Shown here one piece after another: positions 10,069 to 17,755 of a stretch of DNA of 64,000 nt (positions are counted from its first letter, which is position 1; each line of letters opens with the position of its first letter). The DNA comes from Novispirillum itersonii (lineage in GTDB: Bacteria > Pseudomonadota > Alphaproteobacteria > Rhodospirillales > Rhodospirillaceae), in the NCBI RefSeq assembly GCF_014205675.1, contig NZ_JACIIX010000007.1:124001-188000 (forward strand), written 5' to 3'. A program made the translations under genes and the position numbers. The notes below the pieces were generated by a model that worked only from the letters and a program-made list of their open reading frames with translations, was not told where the DNA came from and did not search any database.

Positions 10069-10111
10069 GTTGGGGTCCTCACGGATTTCCGGGGGACCGT
10101 GTCGGGCGGGG

Positions 10112-10870
10112 TTACACAGACCCGGCCTGCCGTTCCAGCACCAGCAGGACGCGGCTGCCGAGAATCCGCCGCAGCCAGCGCGGCCAGCGGTCTTCCCGCT
10201 CCAGCCAGCGTGGCGTGGCCTGACGCCACAGATCGGACGGGCCGCCGAAGGGCTCGCACAGGGTCAGGATCAGGCCGGGGGCGTGGCGGGGCAGCTCATC
10301 GGCCCGCTTCAGCAGGCAGGTGATGGCGGTGCCGGGCCGGAACCCTTGGTGGGGGACGGCCGAAAACCATGGGTCCAGTCCGGGGTGAACCCGCTGGCGG
10401 CGGATCAGGCGGTGCAGGATCTGCCCCCACGGCCCCAGCCACGGTTCCACCAGTGCCAGATGGCCGCCGGGGCGCAGCACCCGGTCCACTTCCGTCAGCA
10501 GCCGGGCCGGGCAGCGCAGCCGGGCCAGCACATCGACACCGATGATGCTGCTGAGGCTGGCATCCGGCCATGGCAGATGCCGGGGATCAATCACCACATC
10601 CACCCGGCGCGGCGGCGGATCGTCGGGGTGAATGCCCCACCGGACCGCCTGCGGGGAGAACAGGGTCTGGATCAGATCAGGATGTTCGGCATGCAGGCGG
10701 TGGCGCAGCCCGGAATCACCGGGGGTGGCCAGCAGAACCTGCGGCCCGGCCCCGGCAGGAGCGAACGGCAGGACGGCGGCCATGGCATGGCGTTCCGCCA
10801 GCTTGCGCGGCGGCACCTGCGACGGCGGGGGATGATGGCTGTCAGGTCCAGCGGTCGGCGGCGGTGTCAT
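10112..10870 (-). CDS. SAM-dependent methyltransferase-like protein (Methyltransf_11 type)
   Basis: 252 residues from the ATG at 10870, or 223 from the ATG at 10783, which would remove a proline-rich N-terminus that overlaps moaE. The core resembles class I methyltransferases: SSIIGVDVLARLRCP, then LLTEVDRVLRPGGHLALVEP, the usual post-motif II segment. The N-terminal glycine-rich motif I is weak. The last gene of the moaE-moaD-mobB run by position; it has no obvious role in molybdenum cofactor synthesis. The substrate cannot be told. The 29-base overlap with moaE in another frame argues mildly for the shorter start. Confidence 0.7.
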   Translation of the reverse strand: MTPPPTAGPDSHHPPPSQVPPRKLAERHAMAAVLPFAPAGAGPQVLLATPGDSGLRHRLHAEHPDLIQTLFSPQAVRWGIHPDDPPPRRVDVVIDPRHLPWPDASLSSIIGVDVLARLRCPARLLTEVDRVLRPGGHLALVEPWLGPWGQILHRLIRRQRVHPGLDPWFSAVPHQGFRPGTAITCLLKRADELPRHAPGLILTLCEPFGGPSDLWRQATPRWLEREDRWPRWLRRILGSRVLLVLERQAGSV

Positions 10871-11279
10871 CGCTGCTCTTGGCCTCCACCCAGCTCCGGC
10901 TGTCGCCGTGCTGTTCCTGCTTCCAGAACGGGGCGCGGGTTTTCAGCCAGTCCATCAGGAACTCGCAGGCGGCAAAGGCGGCGGCCCGGTGGGCGGAGCG
11001 GGTGCCGACAAAAACGATGCGGTCCCCCGGCACCAGACGGCCATGGCGGTGCACGATCACCACCGCCGACAGCGGCCAGCGGCGGCGGGCTTCGTCGGCC
11101 AGCGCCTGAAGCTGCTTTTCGGTCATGCCGGGGTAGTGTTCCAGCGTCAGGGCGGTCAGGGTACCGCTGTCATCGCGGACGGTGCCGGTGAAGGTGGCGA
11201 CCGCCCCGGCGGCAGGATCGTCCATCAGCCCGTTCAGCAGGGCTCCGGCATCAAAGTCTTCAGTCTGGACGCGGATCAT
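10842..11279 (-). CDS. moaE: Molybdopterin synthase catalytic subunit MoaE
   Basis: 145 residues. Large subunit of molybdopterin synthase, which adds two sulfurs to cyclic pyranopterin monophosphate using the thiocarboxylate of MoaD. Seen: FTGTVRD near residue 31, LEHYPGMTEKQL, VGTRSAHRAAAFAACEFLMD, and the active-site lysine region LKTRAPFWK. moaD lies 11 bases upstream, as expected for subunits made together. Confidence 0.95.
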   Translation of the reverse strand: MIRVQTEDFDAGALLNGLMDDPAAGAVATFTGTVRDDSGTLTALTLEHYPGMTEKQLQALADEARRRWPLSAVVIVHRHGRLVPGDRIVFVGTRSAHRAAAFAACEFLMDWLKTRAPFWKQEQHGDSRSWVEAKSSDDTAADRWT

Positions 11280-11290
11280 CGGCCCCTCCG

Positions 11291-11542
11291 TCAGCCGCCG
11301 GTGACCGGCGGGAAAAAGGCGACCTCATCGCTGTCCCTGACCGGGGCATCCAGCCCGGCGTGATCCTGATTGACCGCCACCCGCACCAGCGCCAGATCGG
11401 CAAAGGCAGTGGCATGGCCGGGACTCCGGGTCTTCAGCCAGTCAATCAGGGCGGCGACGGTGGTGATCTCGGCGGGCAGGGCGCACTGTTCGCTGCCGGT
11501 CCCGACCTTCTCCCGCAGCCAGGCGAAGTAGAACAGATCCAT
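11291..11542 (-). CDS. moaD: Molybdopterin synthase sulfur carrier subunit MoaD
   Basis: 83 residues with a ubiquitin-like fold, ending in the required Gly-Gly (FFPPVTGG), which is adenylated by MoeB and turned into a thiocarboxylate. The start MDLFYFAWLREKVG is typical. It lies between mobB and moaE on the same strand with 11-12-base gaps. Confidence 0.95.
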   Translation of the reverse strand: MDLFYFAWLREKVGTGSEQCALPAEITTVAALIDWLKTRSPGHATAFADLALVRVAVNQDHAGLDAPVRDSDEVAFFPPVTGG

Positions 11543-11554
11543 GGCGGAAACTCC

Positions 11555-12064
11555 TTACTGCGGGGATGGCAGGGACAGGGCCTGAAGGGCGAAGGCGCAG
11601 ACGGCCTGCGGATCATTCAGCGGCAGCACCGGCACCGGGGCACCGGGCAGCGCGACATCACTGGCGATGGCGATCAGCCCCGCCAAGGAGGCCGGATCCG
11701 GCATCGGCTTGCCGGAGGCGGCACGGTGGATCAGGATCTTCGGCTGTGGATAGGGCCGGAATCCTTCGACCAGCACCAGATCGACCGGGGCCATCCGGGC
11801 CAGCAGGGCCTCCAGCGGCAGTTCATCGGCACCCCGGTATTCATGCTGAATGACAAAGCGGGCGGTGGAGGCCAGAACCACTTCCTCCGCCCCGGCCATC
11901 CGGTGTTCATAGGTATCCTTGCCCGGCTGGTCGAGATCCACCGTGTGGTGGGTGTGCTTGACGGTGGAGACCGTCAGACCCGCCGCCCGGAACAGGGGCA
12001 GAACCTTGATCAGCAGGGTGGTTTTGCCGCTGCCGGACGGGCCGGTGAAGCCAAGAACTTTCAT
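11555..12064 (-). CDS. mobB: Molybdopterin-guanine dinucleotide biosynthesis protein MobB
   Basis: 169 residues. A GTP-binding P-loop protein that assists MobA in attaching GMP to molybdopterin. Walker A GPSGSGKTTL is at about residues 8-17; TVKHTHHTVDLDQPGKDTYEH and VLVEGFRPYPQPKI follow, both conserved in MobB. The window thus holds synthase subunits plus MobB; moaA, moaC, moeA and mobA are elsewhere. Confidence 0.93.
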   Translation of the reverse strand: MKVLGFTGPSGSGKTTLLIKVLPLFRAAGLTVSTVKHTHHTVDLDQPGKDTYEHRMAGAEEVVLASTARFVIQHEYRGADELPLEALLARMAPVDLVLVEGFRPYPQPKILIHRAASGKPMPDPASLAGLIAIASDVALPGAPVPVLPLNDPQAVCAFALQALSLPSPQ

Positions 12065-12075
12065 CGGGACTGCCT

Positions 12076-12648
12076 TCAGTGACCGGCGGCGGCGTCAGAG
12101 GCCGCCATATGGCGCAGACCGGCTTTCAGATAGTCATAGCCGGTGATGCCGGTCAGTCCGGCGGCCAGCCACAGGGTGACATCCCCCAGATCCCGGGCTG
12201 GGATCCAGGCCGGGGCGGCATCGCCGACGATCAGCAGCGGCAGGGCGATCATCTGCACGGCGGTTTTCCACTTGGCCAGTTTGGTGACCGGCATCCCGAC
12301 CCGCAGTTCCGCCAGATATTCCCGCAGCCCGGACACCAGAATCTCCCGGCATAGGATCACCAGCGCCGGCAGAACCGACCACGGCCCGATGCGGTCAAAG
12401 GCGACCAGCATCAGGAGGATCGAGGCGACCAGCAGCTTGTCGGCGATCGGGTCGAGAAAGCGGCCGAGGGCGGACACCTTGTTCCAGCGGCGGGCCAGCC
12501 AGCCATCAAAGAAGTCAGAGATCCCGGCGGCGGAAAACAGTGCCAGCGACGCCCACCGCATTTCCGGGCTGTCGAGGTAAAACGCCGCGACCAGCAGCGG
12601 AATCACCACGATCCGGAACATGGTCAGCAAGTTGGGCAGACTGAACAC
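12076..12648 (-). CDS. pgsA: CDP-diacylglycerol-glycerol-3-phosphate 3-phosphatidyltransferase
   Basis: 190 residues, integral membrane. It makes phosphatidylglycerol phosphate, the committed step to phosphatidylglycerol and cardiolipin. The CDP-alcohol phosphotransferase signature is complete at about residues 45-68: SDFFDGWLARRWNKVSALG, then RFLDPIADK (pattern DGxxAR...G...D...D). Several hydrophobic helices surround it. The uvrC-pgsA order followed by moaD/moaE is a common arrangement in alphaproteobacteria. Confidence 0.95.
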   Translation of the reverse strand: MFSLPNLLTMFRIVVIPLLVAAFYLDSPEMRWASLALFSAAGISDFFDGWLARRWNKVSALGRFLDPIADKLLVASILLMLVAFDRIGPWSVLPALVILCREILVSGLREYLAELRVGMPVTKLAKWKTAVQMIALPLLIVGDAAPAWIPARDLGDVTLWLAAGLTGITGYDYLKAGLRHMAASDAAAGH

Positions 12649-12735
12649 CGCATCACCTCAAATTACAGCCGGTTTTCCCCGGAAAACGGAAGAAAGGACC
12701 GGCAGCCAACGCCGGGGCGGACGTGCGCTGGCAGT

Positions 12736-14646
12736 CTACCCGCCCGGATGAAAGTGGTCATAGATTTTTTTTGCCAAAGCGGCACTGATCCCTTCAACCG
12801 CCTGTAGATCGGTCAGCCCGGCCTCCTCGACTCCCTTGGCGGAGCCAAAGTGGTGCAGCAGGGCTTTCTTGCGGCGCGGGCCGATGCCGGGCAGGGCATC
12901 CAGCCGGGAGACCCCCAGCGCCCGCGACCGTTTGCTGCGGTGGGTGCCGTTGGCGTGGCGGTGGGCCTCGTCCCGCAGCCGTTGCAGGAAGTAATGCACC
13001 GGGTGGGTGTGGGGCAGGGTGAAGGGGGCCCGCCCTGGCTGGTGGTAAACCTCGCGCCCGGCATTGCGGTCCGGCCCCTTGGCGATGGAGATCAGCGCCA
13101 CCGATCCCTCGCCGCTCAGGGGGATGCCAAGGGCGGCGAAGACCTCTTCCGCCACCGATAACTGGCCCTTGCCGCCGTCGATCAGCACCACATCCGGCCA
13201 CTGGCCGCGGTCGTGATCGGGGTCTTCCTTCAGGGCGCGGCTGAAGCGCCGGGTCAGCACCTCGCGCATCATCCCGAAGTCGTCGCCGGGGGTCAGGTCG
13301 GTGTCGCGGATGTTGAAGGTGCGGTAGGCCGCCTTGTTGAAGCCCTCCGGCCCGGCGACAATCATGCCGCCGACCGCATGGGCTCCCTGAATATGGGCGT
13401 TGTCGTAGACTTCCACCCGCTGCGGGCTGCCCGGCAGGGCGAAGACCTCCACCATGCCGTCCAGCAGCGCCTTCTGGGCCGAGGTTTCGGCCAGCCGCCG
13501 CCCCAGCGCCTCGCGGGCGTTGGTCAGGGCATGGTCGACCGCCTTCACCTTATCCCCGCGTCTGGGGACATGCAGCTCAACGGCGTGTTCGGCCCGCAGT
13601 TTCAGGGCGTCGCGGACCAGATCCTGATTGGGCAGCGGTTCCGACAGCAGCACCCGCACCGGCGGGCGGCGGGCGGCGTAAAACTGACCGACAAAGGCCT
13701 CCAGCACTTCTCCGGCCGGAACGTCATGAGCATGGACCGGGAAATAGGCGCGGTTGCCGTAGTTCTGCCCCATACGGAAGAAGAACACCTGAATACAGGT
13801 CTGGCCCCCGGCCTGATGTACCGCCATCACATCGGCGTCGCCCAGATCGCCGATGCTGATGTCCTGATGGGCCTGAATGCGGGCGATGGCCCGCAGACGG
13901 TCGCGCAGCTGGGCGGCGTCCTCAAATTCCAGCGCTTCGGCATGGGCTTCCATCCGGGCGATCAGGTCCTGTTGGATTTCCTGACTGTGACCGGTCAGGA
14001 AGGCGCGGGCCTGCGTCACCAGCGCCGCATACTCCTCTTCGCTGACCTTGCTGACGCAGGGGGCGCAGCAGCGTTTGATCTGGTGCAGCAGGCAGGCCCG
14101 GGTCCGGGTGGCGAACACGCTGTCGGTACAGGTGCGCAGCAGAAAGGCCTTCTGCAGGATGGTCAGGGTCTCGGTGACGGCATGGGCGGAGGCAAAGGGG
14201 CCGAAGTATTCGCCCTTGGCCTCGCGGTTGCCCCGGTACTTGATGATCTGCGGATAGGCATGGTCGCCGGTGATCAGCACATAGGGGAAGGATTTGTCAT
14301 CGCGCAGCAGGATGTTGTAGCGCGGCTTCAGCTTCTTGATCAGGTTGGATTCAAGCAGCAGGGCTTCCGCCTCGGTGTGGGTGTTCACCACTTCCATGCT
14401 GACGGTTTCGCGCACCATCCGTTGCAGGCGCAGCGGCAGGGCCTCAACCCGGGTGTAGGCGACCACCCGCTTTTTCAGGCTTTTGGCTTTTCCCACATAC
14501 AGGGCATCGCCGTGCCGGTTCAGCATCCGGTAGACGCCGGGGCTGTCGGGCAGGGTGCGCAGGGTGGCGCGGATCACCTCCACCCCGTGGGTCAGGCTGC
14601 CGCTGTCGGCGGGCGCGGAAATCAGCGAAGGGGTGTCGGTCGTCAT
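12736..14646 (-). CDS. uvrC: UvrABC excinuclease subunit C
   Basis: 636 residues from the ATG at 14646; the frame is open to 14778, but the extra 44 residues have no family match. Nucleotide excision repair: it makes the 3' and 5' incisions around lesions marked by UvrAB. Domains in order: GIY-YIG nuclease (PGVYRMLNRHGDALYVGKAK, about residues 37-56), a cysteine-rich segment (TCTDSVFATR, CCAPCVSKV), a UVR helical hairpin (MEAHAEALEFEDAAQLRDRL), an RNase H-like nuclease (VEVYDNAHIQG, VLIDGGKGQLSVAEEV, HRHANGTHRSKRS) and C-terminal helix-hairpin-helix (LDALPGIGPRRKKALLHHFG). The leader carries a perfect hairpin and no clear ribosome-binding site. Confidence 0.96.
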   Translation of the reverse strand: MTTDTPSLISAPADSGSLTHGVEVIRATLRTLPDSPGVYRMLNRHGDALYVGKAKSLKKRVVAYTRVEALPLRLQRMVRETVSMEVVNTHTEAEALLLESNLIKKLKPRYNILLRDDKSFPYVLITGDHAYPQIIKYRGNREAKGEYFGPFASAHAVTETLTILQKAFLLRTCTDSVFATRTRACLLHQIKRCCAPCVSKVSEEEYAALVTQARAFLTGHSQEIQQDLIARMEAHAEALEFEDAAQLRDRLRAIARIQAHQDISIGDLGDADVMAVHQAGGQTCIQVFFFRMGQNYGNRAYFPVHAHDVPAGEVLEAFVGQFYAARRPPVRVLLSEPLPNQDLVRDALKLRAEHAVELHVPRRGDKVKAVDHALTNAREALGRRLAETSAQKALLDGMVEVFALPGSPQRVEVYDNAHIQGAHAVGGMIVAGPEGFNKAAYRTFNIRDTDLTPGDDFGMMREVLTRRFSRALKEDPDHDRGQWPDVVLIDGGKGQLSVAEEVFAALGIPLSGEGSVALISIAKGPDRNAGREVYHQPGRAPFTLPHTHPVHYFLQRLRDEAHRHANGTHRSKRSRALGVSRLDALPGIGPRRKKALLHHFGSAKGVEEAGLTDLQAVEGISAALAKKIYDHFHPGG

Positions 14647-14650
14647 GGCC

Positions 14651-14670
14651 GGGATTTGGGGACAAATCCC
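14651..14670 (-). promoter_or_regulatory. Perfect hairpin just upstream of the uvrC start
   Basis: GGGATTTG and CAAATCCC form an 8-bp stem with a 4-base loop, ending 4 bases before the uvrC ATG. In the transcript it would sit over the ribosome-binding region. It is not the GTTC-N7-GTTC LexA box of alphaproteobacteria. Confidence 0.4.
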
Positions 14671-14740
14671 CCGGCAGGTCAAGGGGCGGTGCGTTCCGTT
14701 TTTCCCCGGTGCCGGTGTGGCGGTCTGTGGGGGGAAATCA

Positions 14741-15091
14741 GACTCATACCCACAGATCGGGGGAGCCTCCCCGGTCATCCCCCGCTATCCACCGAATCTG
14801 TGGATAACTTTGTGGGGAAACTGGGTGCCGACCGCCGACTCCCGCAGGACTCCTAGAGTCCCACCGGTTTGCCCAAAAAACAGGCAAAAATCATAACTCA
14901 TTGATTTTTATTGTGTATAACAAAAAAGAGAGACTCGGGGAGAGTCTCTCTTTTGCTGTCTTGACAGAGGCAGGAGGTTGGCGCAGCCCGAACCCATCCT
15001 GTGCACAACTTTTGGGTCAGACCCGATTCGGCACCGCAAAACCCTAGGAGTCGGGGCCGTCGGGATAACCGGAACGCGATGCGGACGAGTC
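14741..15091. other. Origin-like region: DnaA boxes, IHF site, GANTC cluster
   Basis: A 350-base non-coding stretch between uvrC and folB. DnaA boxes on the minus strand: exact TTATCCACA at 14799-14807 and TTATACACA (E. coli R2 form) at 14912-14920. Weaker 7-of-9 matches: 14746-14754, 14785-14793, 14811-14819, 15000-15008. A full IHF consensus (AATCAATGAGTTA, minus) at 14894-14906 lies 5 bases from the second box. Ten GANTC sites start at 14741, 14794, 14837, 14848, 14856, 14932, 14942, 15025, 15048 and 15087. An AT-rich block spans about 14873-14928. This combination is what chromosomal origins and CcrM/DnaA-controlled regions in alphaproteobacteria look like; origin function is inferred. 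Confidence 0.55.
14922..14954 (-). terminator. Terminator of the folB unit
   Basis: A perfect 13-bp stem (AAAAGAGAGACTC / GAGTCTCTCTTTT) with a 5-base loop; on the minus strand it is followed by a T run. Both stem arms carry a GANTC site and it abuts the TTATACACA DnaA box. Confidence 0.85.
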
Positions 15092-15131
15092 TTCCGTCAA
15101 GCGTTCGCCGTCACAGAACCGGCTGGGGATA

Positions 15132-15578
15132 TCACGGCAACGGCAGGGTGCTGATGCGTTCGATTTCAACCCCGACGGCGGCAACGTCAGAGATGACGTC
15201 CAGCTTTTCCACCCGCACCCGGGCCATGCGGACGCGCGGATCCTGCAAACAGATGGCGGCGATGCGTTCTGACAGGGTTTCCACCAGATTGATGTGGCCG
15301 TCCTGCGTCATGGCGCGGACCCGGTTGGCGATCTGTTCATAACAGACCACCTGATCCAGCGAATCCCCGCTCATGCTGATCCGTTCCAGCACCCCGAGGT
15401 CAACGTTGATCCGCACCCGCTGCGGGGTGGTGTGTTCGTGGTCATACACACCGATCAGGCAGGTCACGACCATATCGCGGACGAAGACATGGCGCAGGCC
15501 CTGCTCGGCGTCAGCGATACGGGGGGACGCCGGGCGCAGCGGAGCGATGACGGGGGCGGTGCTGGAAGGAGAAGACAT
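15132..15578 (-). CDS. folB: Dihydroneopterin aldolase
   Basis: 148 residues; the core (from about residue 29) has the FolB features VRDMVVTCLIGVYDHEHTTPQ, then VCYEQIANRV (catalytic Tyr region) and NLVETLSERIA. It converts dihydroneopterin to 6-hydroxymethyldihydropterin and glycolaldehyde in folate synthesis. The first 25 residues are a variable extension. It follows a pteridine-reductase-like SDR gene on the same strand and is closed by a strong terminator. Confidence 0.92.
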   Translation of the reverse strand: MSSPSSTAPVIAPLRPASPRIADAEQGLRHVFVRDMVVTCLIGVYDHEHTTPQRVRINVDLGVLERISMSGDSLDQVVCYEQIANRVRAMTQDGHINLVETLSERIAAICLQDPRVRMARVRVEKLDVISDVAAVGVEIERISTLPLP

Positions 15579-15640
15579 CGGACGCGGGGTCTCCGGGGGT
15601 AAGGCGGAACGGTCGGGGCGACAGGGGAGACGGGGACCGG

Positions 15641-16447
15641 CTATTCCGCCAGAACGGCCATATCCACACCCGGCAGGGCCCAGCCCAGATGCTGGCCGCC
15701 ATCAAGCGCTATCATTTGTCCGGTCATGGACCCGGCTGCAAGGAGAAACCGTACGGTGTCGGCGATTTCAGCCGGATTGGTCCCATGCCCCAGCGGCATG
15801 GCAGCCGCCTGCGCGGCAAACTGCTCCGGGCTCTGGCGCTTGCTCGGCAGGGCCGGGCCGGGGCCGATGGCGTTGACCCGGATCCGGGGGGCCAGTGCCA
15901 GCGCAAGGGTTTGGGTCAGGGTCCACAGTCCGGCCTTGGACAGGGTATAGGTCATGAAATCGGGGGTCAGGGCCCAGACCCGCTGGTCAATCAGATTGAT
16001 GATGCTGCCATGCGCCCCGTCCGGCAGCAGGGCTGCCATCTGTTGGCACAGCACGAACGGGGCCCGCAGATTGGCCTGCATGTGCAGGTCCCAGCTGGCC
16101 CGAGTCGCCGTGCTCAGGCTGTCCTGTTCAAAGGTGGAGGCATTGTTGACCAGCACCCCGACCGGCCCGAGGGCTGCGGTCACGGTGGGCAGCAGACCGG
16201 CCATGCCGTCTTCGCTGTGCAGATCGGCCTGAAAGGCCATCGCCCGGCCCCCGGCGGCGGTGATGGCGGCCACCACCGTCCCGGCCTCCTCCTGCGACCC
16301 ATTATAGTGCAGGGCCACCGGATGGCCGTCGGCGGCAAGGGCCTCGGCAATGCTGCGGCCGATCCGGCGGGCGGCCCCGGTGATCAGCGCGACGGGGGCC
16401 TTGGGGCAGGGGTGGCGGCGGCTTGGGGACGGCGGGGGGGCGATCAC
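15641..16447 (-). CDS. SDR-family oxidoreductase, pteridine reductase-like
   Basis: 268 residues with a Rossmann fold. The NADPH motif is TGAARRIGRSIAEAL (about residues 23-37); the double Arg (TGxxRRIG) is the form found in PTR1/FolM-type pteridine reductases rather than the common TGxxxGIG. NNAST is at about residue 101 and the catalytic Tyr-Lys in TYTLSKAGL (Tyr169-Lys173 region). The next gene downstream is folB, so a dihydropteridine or dihydrofolate reductase role fits. Substrate specificity is inferred from motif and neighbour. Confidence 0.85.
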   Translation of the reverse strand: MIAPPPSPSRRHPCPKAPVALITGAARRIGRSIAEALAADGHPVALHYNGSQEEAGTVVAAITAAGGRAMAFQADLHSEDGMAGLLPTVTAALGPVGVLVNNASTFEQDSLSTATRASWDLHMQANLRAPFVLCQQMAALLPDGAHGSIINLIDQRVWALTPDFMTYTLSKAGLWTLTQTLALALAPRIRVNAIGPGPALPSKRQSPEQFAAQAAAMPLGHGTNPAEIADTVRFLLAAGSMTGQMIALDGGQHLGWALPGVDMAVLAE

Positions 16448-16543
16448 GGCAGACTCCTGAGGACGGTTCCCCCGGCGGGCTGAGAGGGGCCGGAAGGAAA
16501 GAGGACGGGCGGCCCGGAACGGCGCGTCCGCCCCGGTTCTAGC

Positions 16544-16648
16544 CTATACGGGCCGGAAACGGAATCGGTTGCCGGGATTTTGAGGATTGTATGTGTGTGG
16601 GGGTGGGGAGGGGCCATCTTCTGGCTGAACAGATCCCCGAAATAACAT
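16544..16648 (-). CDS. Possible 34-residue leader ORF before the SDR/folB unit
   Basis: On the minus strand an ATG at 16648 opens a 34-codon frame (start MLFRGSVQPEDGPSPPPP). It is preceded 9 bases away by a very strong ribosome-binding site (GGGGGGAGG). That site lies in the loop, and the ATG in the 3' arm, of a perfect 11-bp hairpin (16646-16683). The predicted peptide resembles no family I know and is proline-rich. It may be a small protein, a leader peptide, or chance. Confidence 0.25.
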   Translation of the reverse strand: MLFRGSVQPEDGPSPPPHTYNPQNPGNRFRFRPV

Positions 16649-16683
16649 CGGCGGGTGACCTCCCCCCGGAGTACCCGCCGATG
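16646..16683. other. Long inverted repeat/hairpin in a gene-free stretch
   Basis: CATCGGCGGGT and ACCCGCCGATG form a perfect 11-bp stem, with an inner CTCC/GGAG pair. It lies in the roughly 800-base gap between the SDR gene and the small membrane-protein gene; no T run follows on either strand, so it is not a plain terminator. Confidence 0.5.
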
Positions 16684-16872
16684 AGAGAAAAGCCCGGGCG
16701 TCTCGACGCACAAGGCGCGTCTCCCCCCGATAGATCCTGCCCCCTGACAGTTGTCTTGTGGGATCGCTCAGCAGGCTTCTCTCTGGGACACACCTTACTG
16801 CGGCCGCAAAACCGCAGAAAGCCTGACATTCGGCCTATCGGTAAAATAAATTTAGAGAAAATTATAACTTTC

Positions 16873-16891
16873 GGCATAACGGGATTATGCC
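16873..16891. promoter_or_regulatory. Short inverted repeat in an AT-rich stretch
   Basis: GGCATAA-N5-TTATGCC, a 7-bp dyad directly after an AT-rich block (about 16841-16870). It looks like a possible operator; no known regulator motif is recognised. Confidence 0.3.
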
Positions 16892-17029
16892 TTGTGGTGG
16901 TGGGATTACGACCATTCCAGTCTGCGGGACTGTCTGAGTCCGGGTCAGGATCCACCGCTTTCCGCAGGCCCGGCAGGAAAGGCCGTGAAAATTTTCAGGT
17001 TTCATCGGGAAAAACCGCCGCAAGGCGGA

Positions 17030-17058
17030 TTGACGCCCGTTTCGACACATTCTATAGA
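17030..17058 (+). promoter_or_regulatory. Sigma-70 type promoter of the small membrane-protein gene
   Basis: TTGACG, a spacer of exactly 17 bases, then TATAGA. It points at the gene starting at 17252 and implies a leader of about 185 bases. It is among the closest matches to a consensus promoter in this window. Confidence 0.6.
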
Positions 17059-17251
17059 CCTGCACGGCCCTCCGCTGCGTCGCATCCGGGGCGGCCCCTG
17101 TCAGGGTGGCCTGAAATATGGCACGCTGTGTTTCGACAGGGCCCTGCCGGTTGGTAAAACCGGACTGGCCCGCACAAAAAAAAGCCCGCCAGCCGGACGC
17201 CTGTTGACCGCTCCTGCTGAAAATACCGGACTCGACGGAGTTGCTCGAACG

Positions 17252-17656
17252 ATGAAGAACTGGGTGCTCGGGGCGGTGCTGACCGCCATTGCTGCCGCCG
17301 CGCTGTATGGCTCCTCTGCGGCGTCCCTCGCCGGGTCCAATGCCTATGGCGTGCTGCTGATCGTGACCGTCGTCGCCGTTCTCGGCGTGTTCGGCGTGAT
17401 CGCCAATGCGGTCGGCCATAAGGAAGAAGACACCAGCGTGCTGACCCGCGATGCCTGGAACAAGAGCGGGGTGACCCTCGGCATTTCCCTGCTGGGTGTG
17501 GTGGCCGTGCTGTGCTATGTCGGCGTGTATGCCGGGTCCGCCCTGCTGTTCAGCCTGTTCGGCTATGTGATTTATTTCGGCGTCTTCATGACCTTCGCCA
17601 TGCTGGTGATCGTGCTGATGCTGACCGGCGGTAAGGTCGAGAGCGACTCCTACTGA
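17252..17656 (+). CDS. Small integral membrane protein, unknown function
   Basis: 134 residues from the ATG at 17252 (GGAG 11 bases upstream). Four hydrophobic helices can be read: about residues 5-24, 30-52, 72-92 and 96-122. A charged loop (HKEEDTSVLTRDAWNKS) separates helices 2 and 3. No family motif is recognised. It is a single-gene unit: a consensus-like promoter with a long leader in front and a strong terminator behind, suggesting high or regulated expression. Lengthening the frame upstream adds only non-membrane, low-quality sequence. Confidence 0.8.
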   Translation: MKNWVLGAVLTAIAAAALYGSSAASLAGSNAYGVLLIVTVVAVLGVFGVIANAVGHKEEDTSVLTRDAWNKSGVTLGISLLGVVAVLCYVGVYAGSALLFSLFGYVIYFGVFMTFAMLVIVLMLTGGKVESDSY

Positions 17657-17683
17657 GATCCGGCCCGTCTGACGGGTTGAGAC

Positions 17684-17719
17684 AAAACCCCCGCCGGTGT
17701 GTTCCGGCGGGGGTTTCTG
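17684..17719 (+). terminator. Terminator after the small membrane-protein gene
   Basis: AAACCCCCGCCGG pairs perfectly with CCGGCGGGGGTTT across a 6-base loop; flanked by A and T, so it may also stop the convergent DUF2889 gene. Confidence 0.9.
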
Positions 17720-17755
17720 TTTGGTGGGTCTGTCCCCGGGGAAGAAGGGGGACCG

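Noticed and set aside
14651-14670. LexA box at uvrC
   Set aside because: The alphaproteobacterial SOS box is GTTC-N7-GTTC; the inverted repeat here does not match.
13213-14856. 547-codon plus-strand frame
   Set aside because: Shadow of uvrC, which has complete domain motifs on the other strand.
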